The position numbers and the translations under genes were made by a program. From Eubacterium sp. (lineage in GTDB: Bacteria > Bacillota > Clostridia > Oscillospirales > Acutalibacteraceae): a stretch of DNA of 29,638 nucleotides. A model generated the notes under the pieces. The model saw nothing but the letters and a program-made list of their open reading frames with translations. It did no database searches and was not told where the DNA came from. The stretch lies in assembly GCA_017543415.1 (NCBI GenBank), contig JAFYGD010000053.1:1-29638 (forward strand). Direction: 5' to 3'. Positions 1-6,662 of the stretch are shown in pieces; position 1 is the first letter of the stretch; every line of letters begins with the position of its first letter.

Positions 1-570
1 AGGGGCGCCGTAAGGGATATGGTAACCAAAAACGAACTGTCCACCGAAAGAAAAAGCTTTCAGTTTGCAAAGGGCAAGACGTATTTTACAATGGTAATGC
101 ACAACAGTAATTTTTATAATTACGAAAATCCGGGCGAGCTTGACTCATATATGCAGGAAGCGGATTCCGTTGCCCTTACCTTAAAAAACGGACTGCTCAA
201 AAAAACCGTTAACGTAGGCCTTTACGCTAACTTCAACGTAGGCGACAGCATGGAATGGGAGCGTTTTAACGGCACCTACCGCGCCGACTATGACAAGTAC
301 GGAATTCTTAAGCAGACCTCTGCAAAATTCCGTATGGGACCCTCCGGTAAGCAGGAAAGCTTTAAGGTTACAAGAAAGAACGGTCTTGTAACCCAGGTTA
401 TCCGCCGCCGCTGGATGAAGCCGCAGGGCAAGAAGGGCTACTGGCAAAACGAAGAAAAAATCGTTTTCAAGTATACAAATAAGAAAATCTCAAAGCAGAG
501 ATACGCCATGATGATTAACGCCGCAGTTATAGGCAGCGACAACAACTATTACCTTTATTACTGGTATTAA
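1..570 (+). CDS. C-terminal part of an unidentified protein, cut by the window edge
   Basis: The reading frame is open from base 1 (R-G-A-V-R-D before the first Met at 19) to a TAA at 568-570, and no ribosome site precedes that Met, so this is probably the 3' end of a longer gene. The visible 189 residues are rich in Lys, Tyr and Asn with alternating hydrophobic and polar residues, suggesting beta-structure. They end in a tyrosine-rich tail (YYLYYWY). There is no membrane segment, Cys motif or catalytic signature in this part. I do not recognise a family. The gene is closed by a strong hairpin terminator about ten bases after the stop, so it is the last gene of its transcript. Confidence 0.6.
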   Translation, partial: RGAVRDMVTKNELSTERKSFQFAKGKTYFTMVMHNSNFYNYENPGELDSYMQEADSVALTLKNGLLKKTVNVGLYANFNVGDSMEWERFNGTYRADYDKYGILKQTSAKFRMGPSGKQESFKVTRKNGLVTQVIRRRWMKPQGKKGYWQNEEKIVFKYTNKKISKQRYAMMINAAVIGSDNNYYLYYWY

Positions 571-579
571 ACAATAAAC

Positions 580-612
580 AAAAACGGATGAGGGGCCTCA
601 TCCGTTTTTTTC
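580..612. terminator. Bidirectional rho-independent terminator
   Basis: An A-run, then the stem ACGGATGAG / CTCATCCGT around a GGGC loop, then a T-run. The A and T runs on both sides let it work in both directions. It serves the partial gene on the left and rsmE, which converges from the right and whose stop codon touches the hairpin. Confidence 0.9.
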
Positions 613-1334
613 TATTCAAGATTATCAGTTAAAATCATAATTGCGCTGAGAGCCGCAACGGGAGCTGTCTGTGTCCGCAGAATTCTTTTGCCGAGGGTTG
701 CCTGAACGGCTCCCGCTTCGCACAGCAGCTTAACCTCCGCTTCCTCAAAGCCGCCTTCCGGGCCGATATATATTGAAACGCTTTTTGTACGGCTGCCTAT
801 TATTTCCTTCAGCGGAGCTCCGCCGCCCTCATAAAACACAATTTTTATCTGTGCGTTATCCTGCGCGGCAGCCTGCTTTAAAGTCAGCATTTCCGATATT
901 TCGGGAATAATTCCGCGCCCGCTTTGCTGCGCCGCTTCAAGCGCAATTTTGCGGTAGCGCTCCGTTTTCTTTTTTGCTCCCTTTTCATCGGGCCTGCTTA
1001 CGCAGCGCGAGGTCAGTACGGGAACAATTCTCACCGCGCCGAGCTCCGTGCATTTCTGAATTATATCCTCAAGCTTACTGCCCTTCGGGTTGCCCTGATA
1101 AATGGTAACGGCGCAGGACGGCTCGCTTTCGCCCGCCTGCTTATAACAGACCTTAAGGCGTACCGTATCGCGCCCGATTTCCTCAATCATACAGCCGAAA
1201 TCTTCTCCGTTGCCGTCGGTTACTGTAAGCATATCGCCCTTTTTCATCCTGAGCGACTTTGCAATATGGCGCGCCTGCTCACCGTCAAGGAGCACCTCGT
1301 TTTCAGGCGTGTAATCAATAAACAGCTTTTGCAT
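612..1334 (-). CDS. rsmE: 16S rRNA (uracil-1498-N3)-methyltransferase RsmE
   Basis: RsmE is a SPOUT-fold, SAM-dependent enzyme that methylates N3 of U1498 in helix 44 of 16S rRNA in the assembled small subunit. At 240 residues it has the usual family length. Visible motifs in order are HIAKSLRMKKGD (N-terminal PUA-like part), QGNPKGSKLEDIIQKCTELG, ALEAAQQSGR, IGPEGGF, and the C-terminal knot segment LGKRILRTQTAPVAALS, which forms the SAM site in this family. The start at 1334 has GAGGAG about six bases upstream, inside the end of the preceding arsR-type gene. The gap is two bases, so the two genes are co-transcribed and rsmE is probably driven from the promoter upstream of the regulator. Confidence 0.95.
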   Translation of the reverse strand: MQKLFIDYTPENEVLLDGEQARHIAKSLRMKKGDMLTVTDGNGEDFGCMIEEIGRDTVRLKVCYKQAGESEPSCAVTIYQGNPKGSKLEDIIQKCTELGAVRIVPVLTSRCVSRPDEKGAKKKTERYRKIALEAAQQSGRGIIPEISEMLTLKQAAAQDNAQIKIVFYEGGGAPLKEIIGSRTKSVSIYIGPEGGFEEAEVKLLCEAGAVQATLGKRILRTQTAPVAALSAIMILTDNLE

Positions 1335-1336
1335 TT

Positions 1337-1618
1337 CTACTCCTCTACATGCTCAACGGCGCAGTTGATAATTATTTTTACGTGCTCGTCCGCAAGGGAA
1401 TAATAAATATTCTTGCCCTCGCGCCTTGCCTTAACAAGGTGGCTGTGCTTAAGAGCGCGCAGCTGGTGGGAAACCGCCGTCTGCGTTGCGCCGACGGCGG
1501 AGGTGATTTCGCCCACGTTTTTTTCGTCTTCAAAAAGCGCAAGAAGGATTTTTACCCTTGTTCCGTCCGCAAACATTTTAAATAAATCCGCAATTTCATA
1601 AATTTCGTTTTCGTCCAT
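1337..1618 (-). CDS. ArsR/SmtB-family metal-sensing repressor (zinc type)
   Basis: Winged-helix transcriptional repressor of the ArsR/SmtB family, 93 residues with the chosen start. The DNA-recognition helix region reads TQTAVSHQLRALKHSHLVKARREGK-like, typical of the family (shown here in pieces: TQTAVSHQLRALK, then LVKARREG, then IYYSL). The last helix carries D77, H79, H90 and E93 with spacing D-x-H-x10-H-x2-E. That equals the alpha-5 zinc site of SmtB (Asp104, His106, His117, Glu120), so a Zn(II)-type sensor is likely. No alpha-3 Cys-x-Cys arsenic site is seen. An earlier in-frame ATG at 1651 exists, but it lies inside the candidate operator and lacks a ribosome site. The ATG at 1618 has GAGG eight bases upstream. 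It is divergent from a CDF-type exporter, the usual target of such sensors. Confidence 0.88.
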   Translation of the reverse strand: MDENEIYEIADLFKMFADGTRVKILLALFEDEKNVGEITSAVGATQTAVSHQLRALKHSHLVKARREGKNIYYSLADEHVKIIINCAVEHVEE

Positions 1619-1639
1619 TTCTGTTACCTCACATGTTAT

Positions 1640-1660
1640 ATATGAACACATCTTACATAT
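1640..1660. promoter_or_regulatory. Candidate ArsR/SmtB operator
   Basis: The plus strand reads ATATGAAC-ACATC-TTACATAT, an imperfect dyad (ATATG...CATAT ends). It resembles the TGAA-N6-TTCA type sites of SmtB/CzrA proteins. It begins four bases downstream of the -10 box of the minus-strand regulator promoter, covering its expected transcription start, which fits autorepression. Placement and similarity are seen; binding is inferred. Confidence 0.45.
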
Positions 1661-1663
1661 GTT

Positions 1664-1691
1664 ATTATATATAAATAAAATAAATTGTCAA
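1664..1691 (-). promoter_or_regulatory. Sigma-A promoter for the ArsR-rsmE transcript
   Basis: On the minus strand TTGACA (1686-1691), a 16-base spacer and TATAAT (1664-1669). Both hexamers are consensus. The -35 box overlaps that of the divergent CDF promoter. Confidence 0.75.
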
Positions 1692-1713
1692 ATAAAAATA
1701 TTTATGCTATAAT
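1685..1713 (+). promoter_or_regulatory. Sigma-A promoter for the CDF-to-M20 operon
   Basis: TTGTCA (1685-1690), a 17-base spacer, then TATAAT (1708-1713) preceded by TGC, which makes an extended -10. It lies 32 bases upstream of the CDF-like start codon and shares six bases of its -35 region with the minus-strand promoter. Confidence 0.8.
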
Positions 1714-1744
1714 TAATTATTAACATTTATTATTCGGTGGAGTT

Positions 1745-2344
1745 ATGAAAAACGCAGGGCTTAAGGCGGTAATATTCGGAGCGGTTCTGAATTTTACGCT
1801 CGCTGTTGTAAAACTGTATATCGGCATAAGCAGTAACCTTTTGACAATTTACTGCGACGCGGTCAACAATCTTGCGGATAATTTTTCCTGCGTGCTTGCA
1901 ATCGGCGGGTTCATTCTTGTAAAAAAACTCGGCGAAAGGCAGTCCGAAAGGGCGCAGAGCCTTTGCACCTTTGTTATCAGCGCGATAGTTGCCGTAACGG
2001 GTATTTACTTTGTATACAACGGCCTTGAGCGTTTTCTGTACCCCACCCCCGTTGTTTATTCGGTTAAATACGCAGTGCTCATTGCCGTAACCGTCGGAGT
2101 AAAAATATTTATGGCGGTTATGTATAAGGCGTTTAACAAGCATGAAAATTCGGACGTTCTGCGCGCGCTTGTTACGGACAGTATTCTTGACTGCTTTATT
2201 ACCGTTGCCGCTCTTATGAGCCTGTTCCTTGTTTCAAAATTAAACTACGCCGTTGACGGCGTTTTCGCCGTAGTAACGGGTGGTATAATTACGGTCTCTG
2301 CAATCAGGAGCCTGATAAAAGAGGCTAAATTTTTAGTTCTTTAA
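1745..2344 (+). CDS. Short cation diffusion facilitator-like metal exporter lacking the cytoplasmic domain
   Basis: Integral membrane protein of 199 residues with about six transmembrane segments. The CDF metal-site positions are recognisable: the second segment has C-D38-A-V-N41-N-L-A-D45 (NxxxD), and the fifth has D145-S-I-L-D149 (DxxxD). In CDF proteins these four residues bind the transported divalent cation. The Asn-Asp/Asp-Asp set resembles Mn-type exporters (MntE-like) more than the His-Asp zinc type, so substrate is uncertain. Full CDF proteins are about 290-300 residues with a C-terminal cytoplasmic dimerisation domain. Here the protein stops right after the sixth segment, and the next gene follows 12 bases later with no leftover domain, so the domain is truly absent. 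The start has GGTGGAG upstream. Divergence from a SmtB-type sensor supports a role in metal efflux. Confidence 0.78.
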   Translation: MKNAGLKAVIFGAVLNFTLAVVKLYIGISSNLLTIYCDAVNNLADNFSCVLAIGGFILVKKLGERQSERAQSLCTFVISAIVAVTGIYFVYNGLERFLYPTPVVYSVKYAVLIAVTVGVKIFMAVMYKAFNKHENSDVLRALVTDSILDCFITVAALMSLFLVSKLNYAVDGVFAVVTGGIITVSAIRSLIKEAKFLVL

Positions 2345-2356
2345 GGAGAGTTTGTT

Positions 2357-3682
2357 ATGTCAACAAAAGAAAAAGCAAAAAAAGGTAAGAAAGTTCGCAG
2401 ATTTTTCAGAAACTTCTTTCTCTGCCTGCTCTGTTTAATAGTTGTTGTTGCCGCGGCTACCGCCGTTGTTAACACTGTTGTAAACAAGAGCGAAAAGAAC
2501 TTTGTTTCCGATTCCGTTAAGCCCGTTGAATACACGGAGCAGCTTGTTCCCGAGCTTGACGAGGACGGTTATTACACCTTCACAACCGACAGGGATTTTA
2601 AAGTGCTGCAGCTTACCGACGTTCATATCGGCTCCGGCTATATGAGCTCAAAGAAGGATATGATGGCGCTCAACGCCGTTGCAGCAATGGTTACCGCCGA
2701 AAAGCCCGACCTTGTAGTTGTTACCGGCGATATTGCTTACCCCGTACCCTTCCAGTCCGGAACGCTTAACAATAAGTTCGGCGCAGGCGTTTTTGCGGAC
2801 CTTATGGAAAAGCTCGGCGTTTACTGGTGCGCTGTTTACGGCAACCACGATACGGAGGCTTATTCATATTTCAACCGCAAAAAGATTTCCGAAAAGGTAT
2901 ATGAAAACCGTGAAAAATATCCGCACAGTCTTTTCCAGTCGGGTCCCGAGGACGTTGACGGCTACGGCAACTACGTAATCAAGGTTAAAAATTCAATAGG
3001 TCAGATTACGCAGGCGCTGTTTTTGATTGACTCTCACTCCTACACGGACGGCGACTATTTCGGAATTCAGTGGAAATACGACGCAATTCACGAAAACCAG
3101 GTTAAATGGTACGAGGGCGTTGTTGCTTCCCTTACCGAAGAAAACGCGGGAATTGAGCCGAAATCACTCGCCTTCTTCCACATTGCTCCCAACGATATGA
3201 GCACGGCCTTCAAGGAGTACAAGGCTGCGGGCTACAAGGACACCGAAAACGTTAAGCACAAATACGGCGTAATTGCGGAAAGCAACGACGTTATCTGCAC
3301 AAGCCAGCACAATTTCGGCCTTGTTGATTCCTTCAGGCAGCACGGCACCAAGGGCGTATTCTTCGGCCACGACCACCTTAACAATATCTCCCTTGATTAT
3401 AAAGGCGTTTTACTTACATACGGATATTCCATTGACTACCTTGCATATCCCGGTATTTACAAGTACGGCGTTCAGCGCGGCTGCACGGTTATTACCGTTA
3501 AACCCGACGGCAGCTTTGACAACAGACTTGAAAACTACTATCAGGATAAATATCAGTCAATCAACGCCAAGGAGCACGTTATCCTTGACCACGATATGAA
3601 GGACGACTACGCTTCCGCAGGCTCGCTTTTCTCATTCCAGACGGCAAATCAGGATACCGACAAGAATAAAGATAAGGAGTAA
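2357..3682 (+). CDS. Membrane-anchored calcineurin-like metallophosphoesterase
   Basis: 441 residues. A Lys/Arg-rich cytoplasmic tail (residues 1-18) precedes one membrane helix (about 20-40), so the catalytic domain should lie outside the membrane. The five metallophosphoesterase blocks are complete: TDVH (D88, H90), GD (D125), GNHD (N163, H164), FHIAP (H275) and GHDH (H338, H340). These bind a two-metal centre and hydrolyse phosphate mono- or diesters. Substrate cannot be read from the sequence; cell-surface nucleotides or phosphorylated polymers are possible. It is the second gene of the five-gene operon, with AGGAGAG before the ATG. The C-terminus is charged (K/D/E) and looks disordered. 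Confidence 0.9.
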   Translation: MSTKEKAKKGKKVRRFFRNFFLCLLCLIVVVAAATAVVNTVVNKSEKNFVSDSVKPVEYTEQLVPELDEDGYYTFTTDRDFKVLQLTDVHIGSGYMSSKKDMMALNAVAAMVTAEKPDLVVVTGDIAYPVPFQSGTLNNKFGAGVFADLMEKLGVYWCAVYGNHDTEAYSYFNRKKISEKVYENREKYPHSLFQSGPEDVDGYGNYVIKVKNSIGQITQALFLIDSHSYTDGDYFGIQWKYDAIHENQVKWYEGVVASLTEENAGIEPKSLAFFHIAPNDMSTAFKEYKAAGYKDTENVKHKYGVIAESNDVICTSQHNFGLVDSFRQHGTKGVFFGHDHLNNISLDYKGVLLTYGYSIDYLAYPGIYKYGVQRGCTVITVKPDGSFDNRLENYYQDKYQSINAKEHVILDHDMKDDYASAGSLFSFQTANQDTDKNKDKE

Positions 3683-3686
3683 CGCC

Positions 3687-4457
3687 TTGGATTTTAAAGA
3701 CGACAGATTTATGACCGCGCTTGCCCTTTGCGTTGTTGCCTTTGTTGTTGCACAGGCGCTGTTCTTCATGGTAAGAGCAATTAAACGCGCAAGGGAACTC
3801 GGCATAGAAAAAAGCACGATTAAAAACACGATAATTTCCTCCTCCCTTTTTACCGTTGCTCCCGCAATAGGAATTGTTGCAACGGTGCTTACCCTTGCGG
3901 CGGGGCTCGGCTACGTCCTCCCGTGGATAAGGCTTTCGGTAATTGGCAATATTTCCTACGAGGTTACAGCCGCAACAAGCGCGGTTGACGCCTTCGGACT
4001 TAAGGGCGGAATTGCAAACCCGATTACGGACCCCAAGGTTTTTTCAACAATCGCGTGGGTTATGACCCTCGGCTCAATGATGCCCCTTATCCTCACCCCG
4101 CTCTTTCTCAAAAAGATTCAGGGCAGAGTAGGCAAAGCCGTTTCGGGCAACAAGGCGTGGGCTGACGTTATGAGCGCGGCTGCGTTCATAGGCCTGATTG
4201 CCGCATTTGTTGCAAGGGCTATTGCCGGACAGGGCGAAAAAACCGTAACCGGAGACGGCGCGGGAACGCTTTCCGTATGCGCGCTCGTATTTTCAATTAT
4301 TATAATGCTTATCCTTTCAAAGCTTGCAGAAAAGCCGAAGATGAAATGGCTTGAAAGCTTTGCAATGCCCCTTTCAATGATAGGCGCAATGGTGCTTGTT
4401 GTTGTAATGGCTCAGGTATTGCCCCACGATATTGCATTTCTTGAGTGGAGGGGTTAA
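3687..4457 (+). CDS. DUF5058-type multi-pass membrane protein
   Basis: 256 residues with about six hydrophobic segments, matching from memory the DUF5058 membrane family of Firmicutes, whose function is not established. I chose the TTG at 3687 because AAGGAG lies seven bases upstream. The first ATG (codon 9, at 3711) has no such site. A conserved-looking loop reads VIGNISYEVTAATSAVDAFG (about residues 85-104), followed by a stretch ending FSTIAWV. The same GNI...SA...STI pattern appears in the next gene. Four bases separate it from the metallophosphoesterase and two from the partner gene. Tight packing with an M20 hydrolase suggests a transporter-like complex for an amide or peptide substrate; that is inference. 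Confidence 0.75.
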   Translation: MDFKDDRFMTALALCVVAFVVAQALFFMVRAIKRARELGIEKSTIKNTIISSSLFTVAPAIGIVATVLTLAAGLGYVLPWIRLSVIGNISYEVTAATSAVDAFGLKGGIANPITDPKVFSTIAWVMTLGSMMPLILTPLFLKKIQGRVGKAVSGNKAWADVMSAAAFIGLIAAFVARAIAGQGEKTVTGDGAGTLSVCALVFSIIIMLILSKLAEKPKMKWLESFAMPLSMIGAMVLVVVMAQVLPHDIAFLEWRG

Positions 4458-4459
4458 TT

Positions 4460-5125
4460 ATGAACGATAAGTATTTAAACAAAACCCACACCTACGGCAG
4501 GCTCTGGATGCTTGTTACCCTTCTTGTATTCCTTTCCGTTCCCTGCCTTATCTGCTACCATCTCGGCGTTAAGCCCGAGCTCGGTATGATAGGAAAGGGG
4601 CTCGCTTCCGTTGCGCTCGTTTTCTACCCGACGGCGGTAATTGAGGTTATAACCTATTCGCCCCTGCTCGGAACCGGCGGAACCTACCTCGGCTTTGTTA
4701 CGGGCAATATTACAAACCTTAAAATGCCCGTTGCCCTTTCCGCAATGGAGAGCGCAAAGGTTGACGCCAACAGCGACGAGGGCGAGGTTATCTCAACAAT
4801 TTCAATAGCCGCTTCCTCTATTGTAACAACAATAATTATTGCCGTTTTCGTTCTGCTTTTCAGACCGCTGCTCGGCAAAATCACGGGCGAAGGCTCTCCC
4901 TTTGCCCCCGCGTTTCAGCAGGTAACGCCCGCGCTTTTCGGCGCGCTCTGCGCTTCCTACCTTGCAAAGCACTGGAAAATATCAATCCTTCCGATTGTGC
5001 TTTTAACCCTTGTGCTTCTGTTTAAGGGAACGCTCGCAATCGGCGTGCTTATTCCCGTAGGCGTTGTTGTTTCACTGCTCGGCGCTCACTTAATGTTCAA
5101 GAAAGGCTTGGTTGGCAGACAATGA
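4460..5125 (+). CDS. Multi-pass membrane protein, likely partner of the DUF5058 protein
   Basis: 221 residues from the ATG at 4460, with GGAGGGG six bases upstream. A GTG at 4445 in the same frame would place the ribosome site inside the coding region and is less likely. About six membrane segments. A glycine-rich loop GTGGTYLGFVTGNITNLKMP (about residues 71-90) is followed by ALSAMESA, an acidic stretch DANSDEGEV and STISIA. The loop order matches that of the preceding gene, suggesting the two proteins are distant homologues forming a pseudo-symmetric pair. The end overlaps the M20 hydrolase by four bases (ATGA), a sign of translational coupling. I know no named function for this family. Confidence 0.75.
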   Translation: MNDKYLNKTHTYGRLWMLVTLLVFLSVPCLICYHLGVKPELGMIGKGLASVALVFYPTAVIEVITYSPLLGTGGTYLGFVTGNITNLKMPVALSAMESAKVDANSDEGEVISTISIAASSIVTTIIIAVFVLLFRPLLGKITGEGSPFAPAFQQVTPALFGALCASYLAKHWKISILPIVLLTLVLLFKGTLAIGVLIPVGVVVSLLGAHLMFKKGLVGRQ

Positions 5126-6600
5126 GTACAGGACAGATAATTCTTTTTGCGGTTCTCGGTATAATTGCGCTTGCAATTATCATTACGGCAATTAAGGCGG
5201 CGTTTTTCGGAGTAAAGCGCCCCGACGTTGAGCCTATGGAAAAGGAGCGCGTTGACGAAAAGAGAGTTCAGCGCCACTTAACCGAGGCTATTCAGATTAA
5301 AACAATTTCAAACGTTGACGAAAGCAAGGTTGACTGGAGCGAATTTGAGCGCTTTCACGCCTTTCTTGAAAAAGAGTTCCCGCTCACGCACAAAACCCTT
5401 AAGCGCGAGGTTGTTTCAAAGGCCTCCCTGCTCTACACCTGGGAGGGTAAAAACCCCGAACTTGACGGAATCGCCTTTCTTTCACATCAGGACGTTGTGC
5501 CGATTAGCGAGGGAACCTATGACGACTGGGAGCACCCGCCGTTTGAAGGATATAACGACGGCGAATTCATCTGGGGACGCGGCGCGCTCGATATGAAAAA
5601 CCACCTTATCTGCGTTATTGAGGCGGTTGAAACCCTGCTTGAGGACGGCTTTGTTCCCGAGCGCACGGTTTACCTCTGCTTCGGTCACAACGAGGAAATC
5701 GTTGCAGGCGAAAACAACGGCGCGCAGGCGCTTATGGAAACGCTCAAAGAGCGCGGCGTCCGCCTTGATTCAACTATTGACGAGGGCGGCGCAATTCTTC
5801 CCGCCAACATTCCCGGTATTTTAAAGGGCAACCTTGCAGGAGTCGGCATTGCCGAAAAGGGCAACACCGATTTAAGAATTACCGTTCACGCAAAGGGCGG
5901 TCACTCCTCACAGCCCCCGCAACACACGGGAGTCGGTATGGTTGCGGACGTTGTTCACGACCTTGAAAAGCATCAGTTCAAGGCTACAATGCTTCCTATG
6001 GTTAAGGATATGTTCACCTTAATCGGCAGGCATATGACCTACCCCGGAAGGCTTGTAACCTGTAACCTTACAATCCTTAAACCGCTTATTCTTGCTATTG
6101 CAAAAAGAATTCCTCCCGCCGCTTCGTTCATAAGAACAACAACGGCGTGCACAATGCTTCAGGGCTCGCCCGCGGCTAACGTTCTGCCCCAGACGGCAAG
6201 CGTTACGGTTAACTTCCGCCAGCTCCCCGGAACGACTACCGAGGATTTGTTTGAGCATATCCGCAAGGTTTGCCGCAACAAGGATATTGAAATAGAATAC
6301 GTTAAGGGTAAAGAGGCTTCCGCCGTTTCACCCACAGATACAAGGGCGTTTGAAACGCTTAACGTGCTTTCGCACCAGATTGATAAGTACAACATAGTTG
6401 CCCCGTACCTTGTTATGGGCGGAACGGACACCTATCATTACGAGGATATCTGCGATAACCTTTACCGCTATTCCCCGTTCGTTGTAAGCACAAGCCTTTT
6501 ACTCACCACCCACTCAACCAACGAGCGCTGCCCCGTTGCCGCACTCGGAGAGGGCGTTCAGTTCTTCAAACGCTACATAAAAATAATGGCAAGCGAATAA
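5122..6600 (+). CDS. Membrane-anchored M20-family metallohydrolase (PM20D1/carboxypeptidase S-like)
   Basis: 492 residues with one N-terminal membrane helix (about 5-27). The M20 two-zinc site is intact: SHQDVVP (H122, D124), WGRGALDMK (D157), GHNEE (E191 general base, E192), STIDEGG (D220) and a late TTHSTNE (H464). The order H/D/E/D/H and the W-x(2)-PPF-x-G segment near 136-143 fit the PM20D1 / yeast carboxypeptidase S branch. That branch cleaves or makes N-acyl amino acids or C-terminal peptide bonds. GHNEE replaces the more common GHDEE. It overlaps the upstream membrane gene by four bases. Context suggests it processes something handled by the two membrane proteins, for example N-acyl amino acids or dipeptides. 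Family confidence is high, substrate unknown. Confidence 0.88.
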   Translation: MSTGQIILFAVLGIIALAIIITAIKAAFFGVKRPDVEPMEKERVDEKRVQRHLTEAIQIKTISNVDESKVDWSEFERFHAFLEKEFPLTHKTLKREVVSKASLLYTWEGKNPELDGIAFLSHQDVVPISEGTYDDWEHPPFEGYNDGEFIWGRGALDMKNHLICVIEAVETLLEDGFVPERTVYLCFGHNEEIVAGENNGAQALMETLKERGVRLDSTIDEGGAILPANIPGILKGNLAGVGIAEKGNTDLRITVHAKGGHSSQPPQHTGVGMVADVVHDLEKHQFKATMLPMVKDMFTLIGRHMTYPGRLVTCNLTILKPLILAIAKRIPPAASFIRTTTACTMLQGSPAANVLPQTASVTVNFRQLPGTTTEDLFEHIRKVCRNKDIEIEYVKGKEASAVSPTDTRAFETLNVLSHQIDKYNIVAPYLVMGGTDTYHYEDICDNLYRYSPFVVSTSLLLTTHSTNERCPVAALGEGVQFFKRYIKIMASE

Positions 6601-6601
6601 T

Positions 6602-6634
6602 AAAAACAGACCAAACCTCGTTTGGTCTGTTTTT
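6602..6634. terminator. Bidirectional rho-independent terminator between the M20 gene and purA
   Basis: AAAAACAGACCAAA, a CCTCG loop, then TTTGGTCTGTTTTT: a 14-base perfect stem with A and T ends. A second smaller hairpin, CTCCCTT-TACAC-AAGGGAG at 6641-6659, lies between it and the purA stop and would be transcribed first from the purA side. Confidence 0.9.
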
Positions 6635-6662
6635 ATTTGGCTCCCTTTACACAAGGGAGGCG

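Noticed and set aside
924..1403. Plus-strand frame of 159 codons opposite rsmE
   Set aside because: It overlaps a clear rsmE and the regulator, has no ribosome site, and its protein looks random.
1619..1651. Longer ArsR-type regulator start
   Set aside because: That ATG lies within the candidate operator and next to the expected transcription start. GAGG supports the start at 1618.
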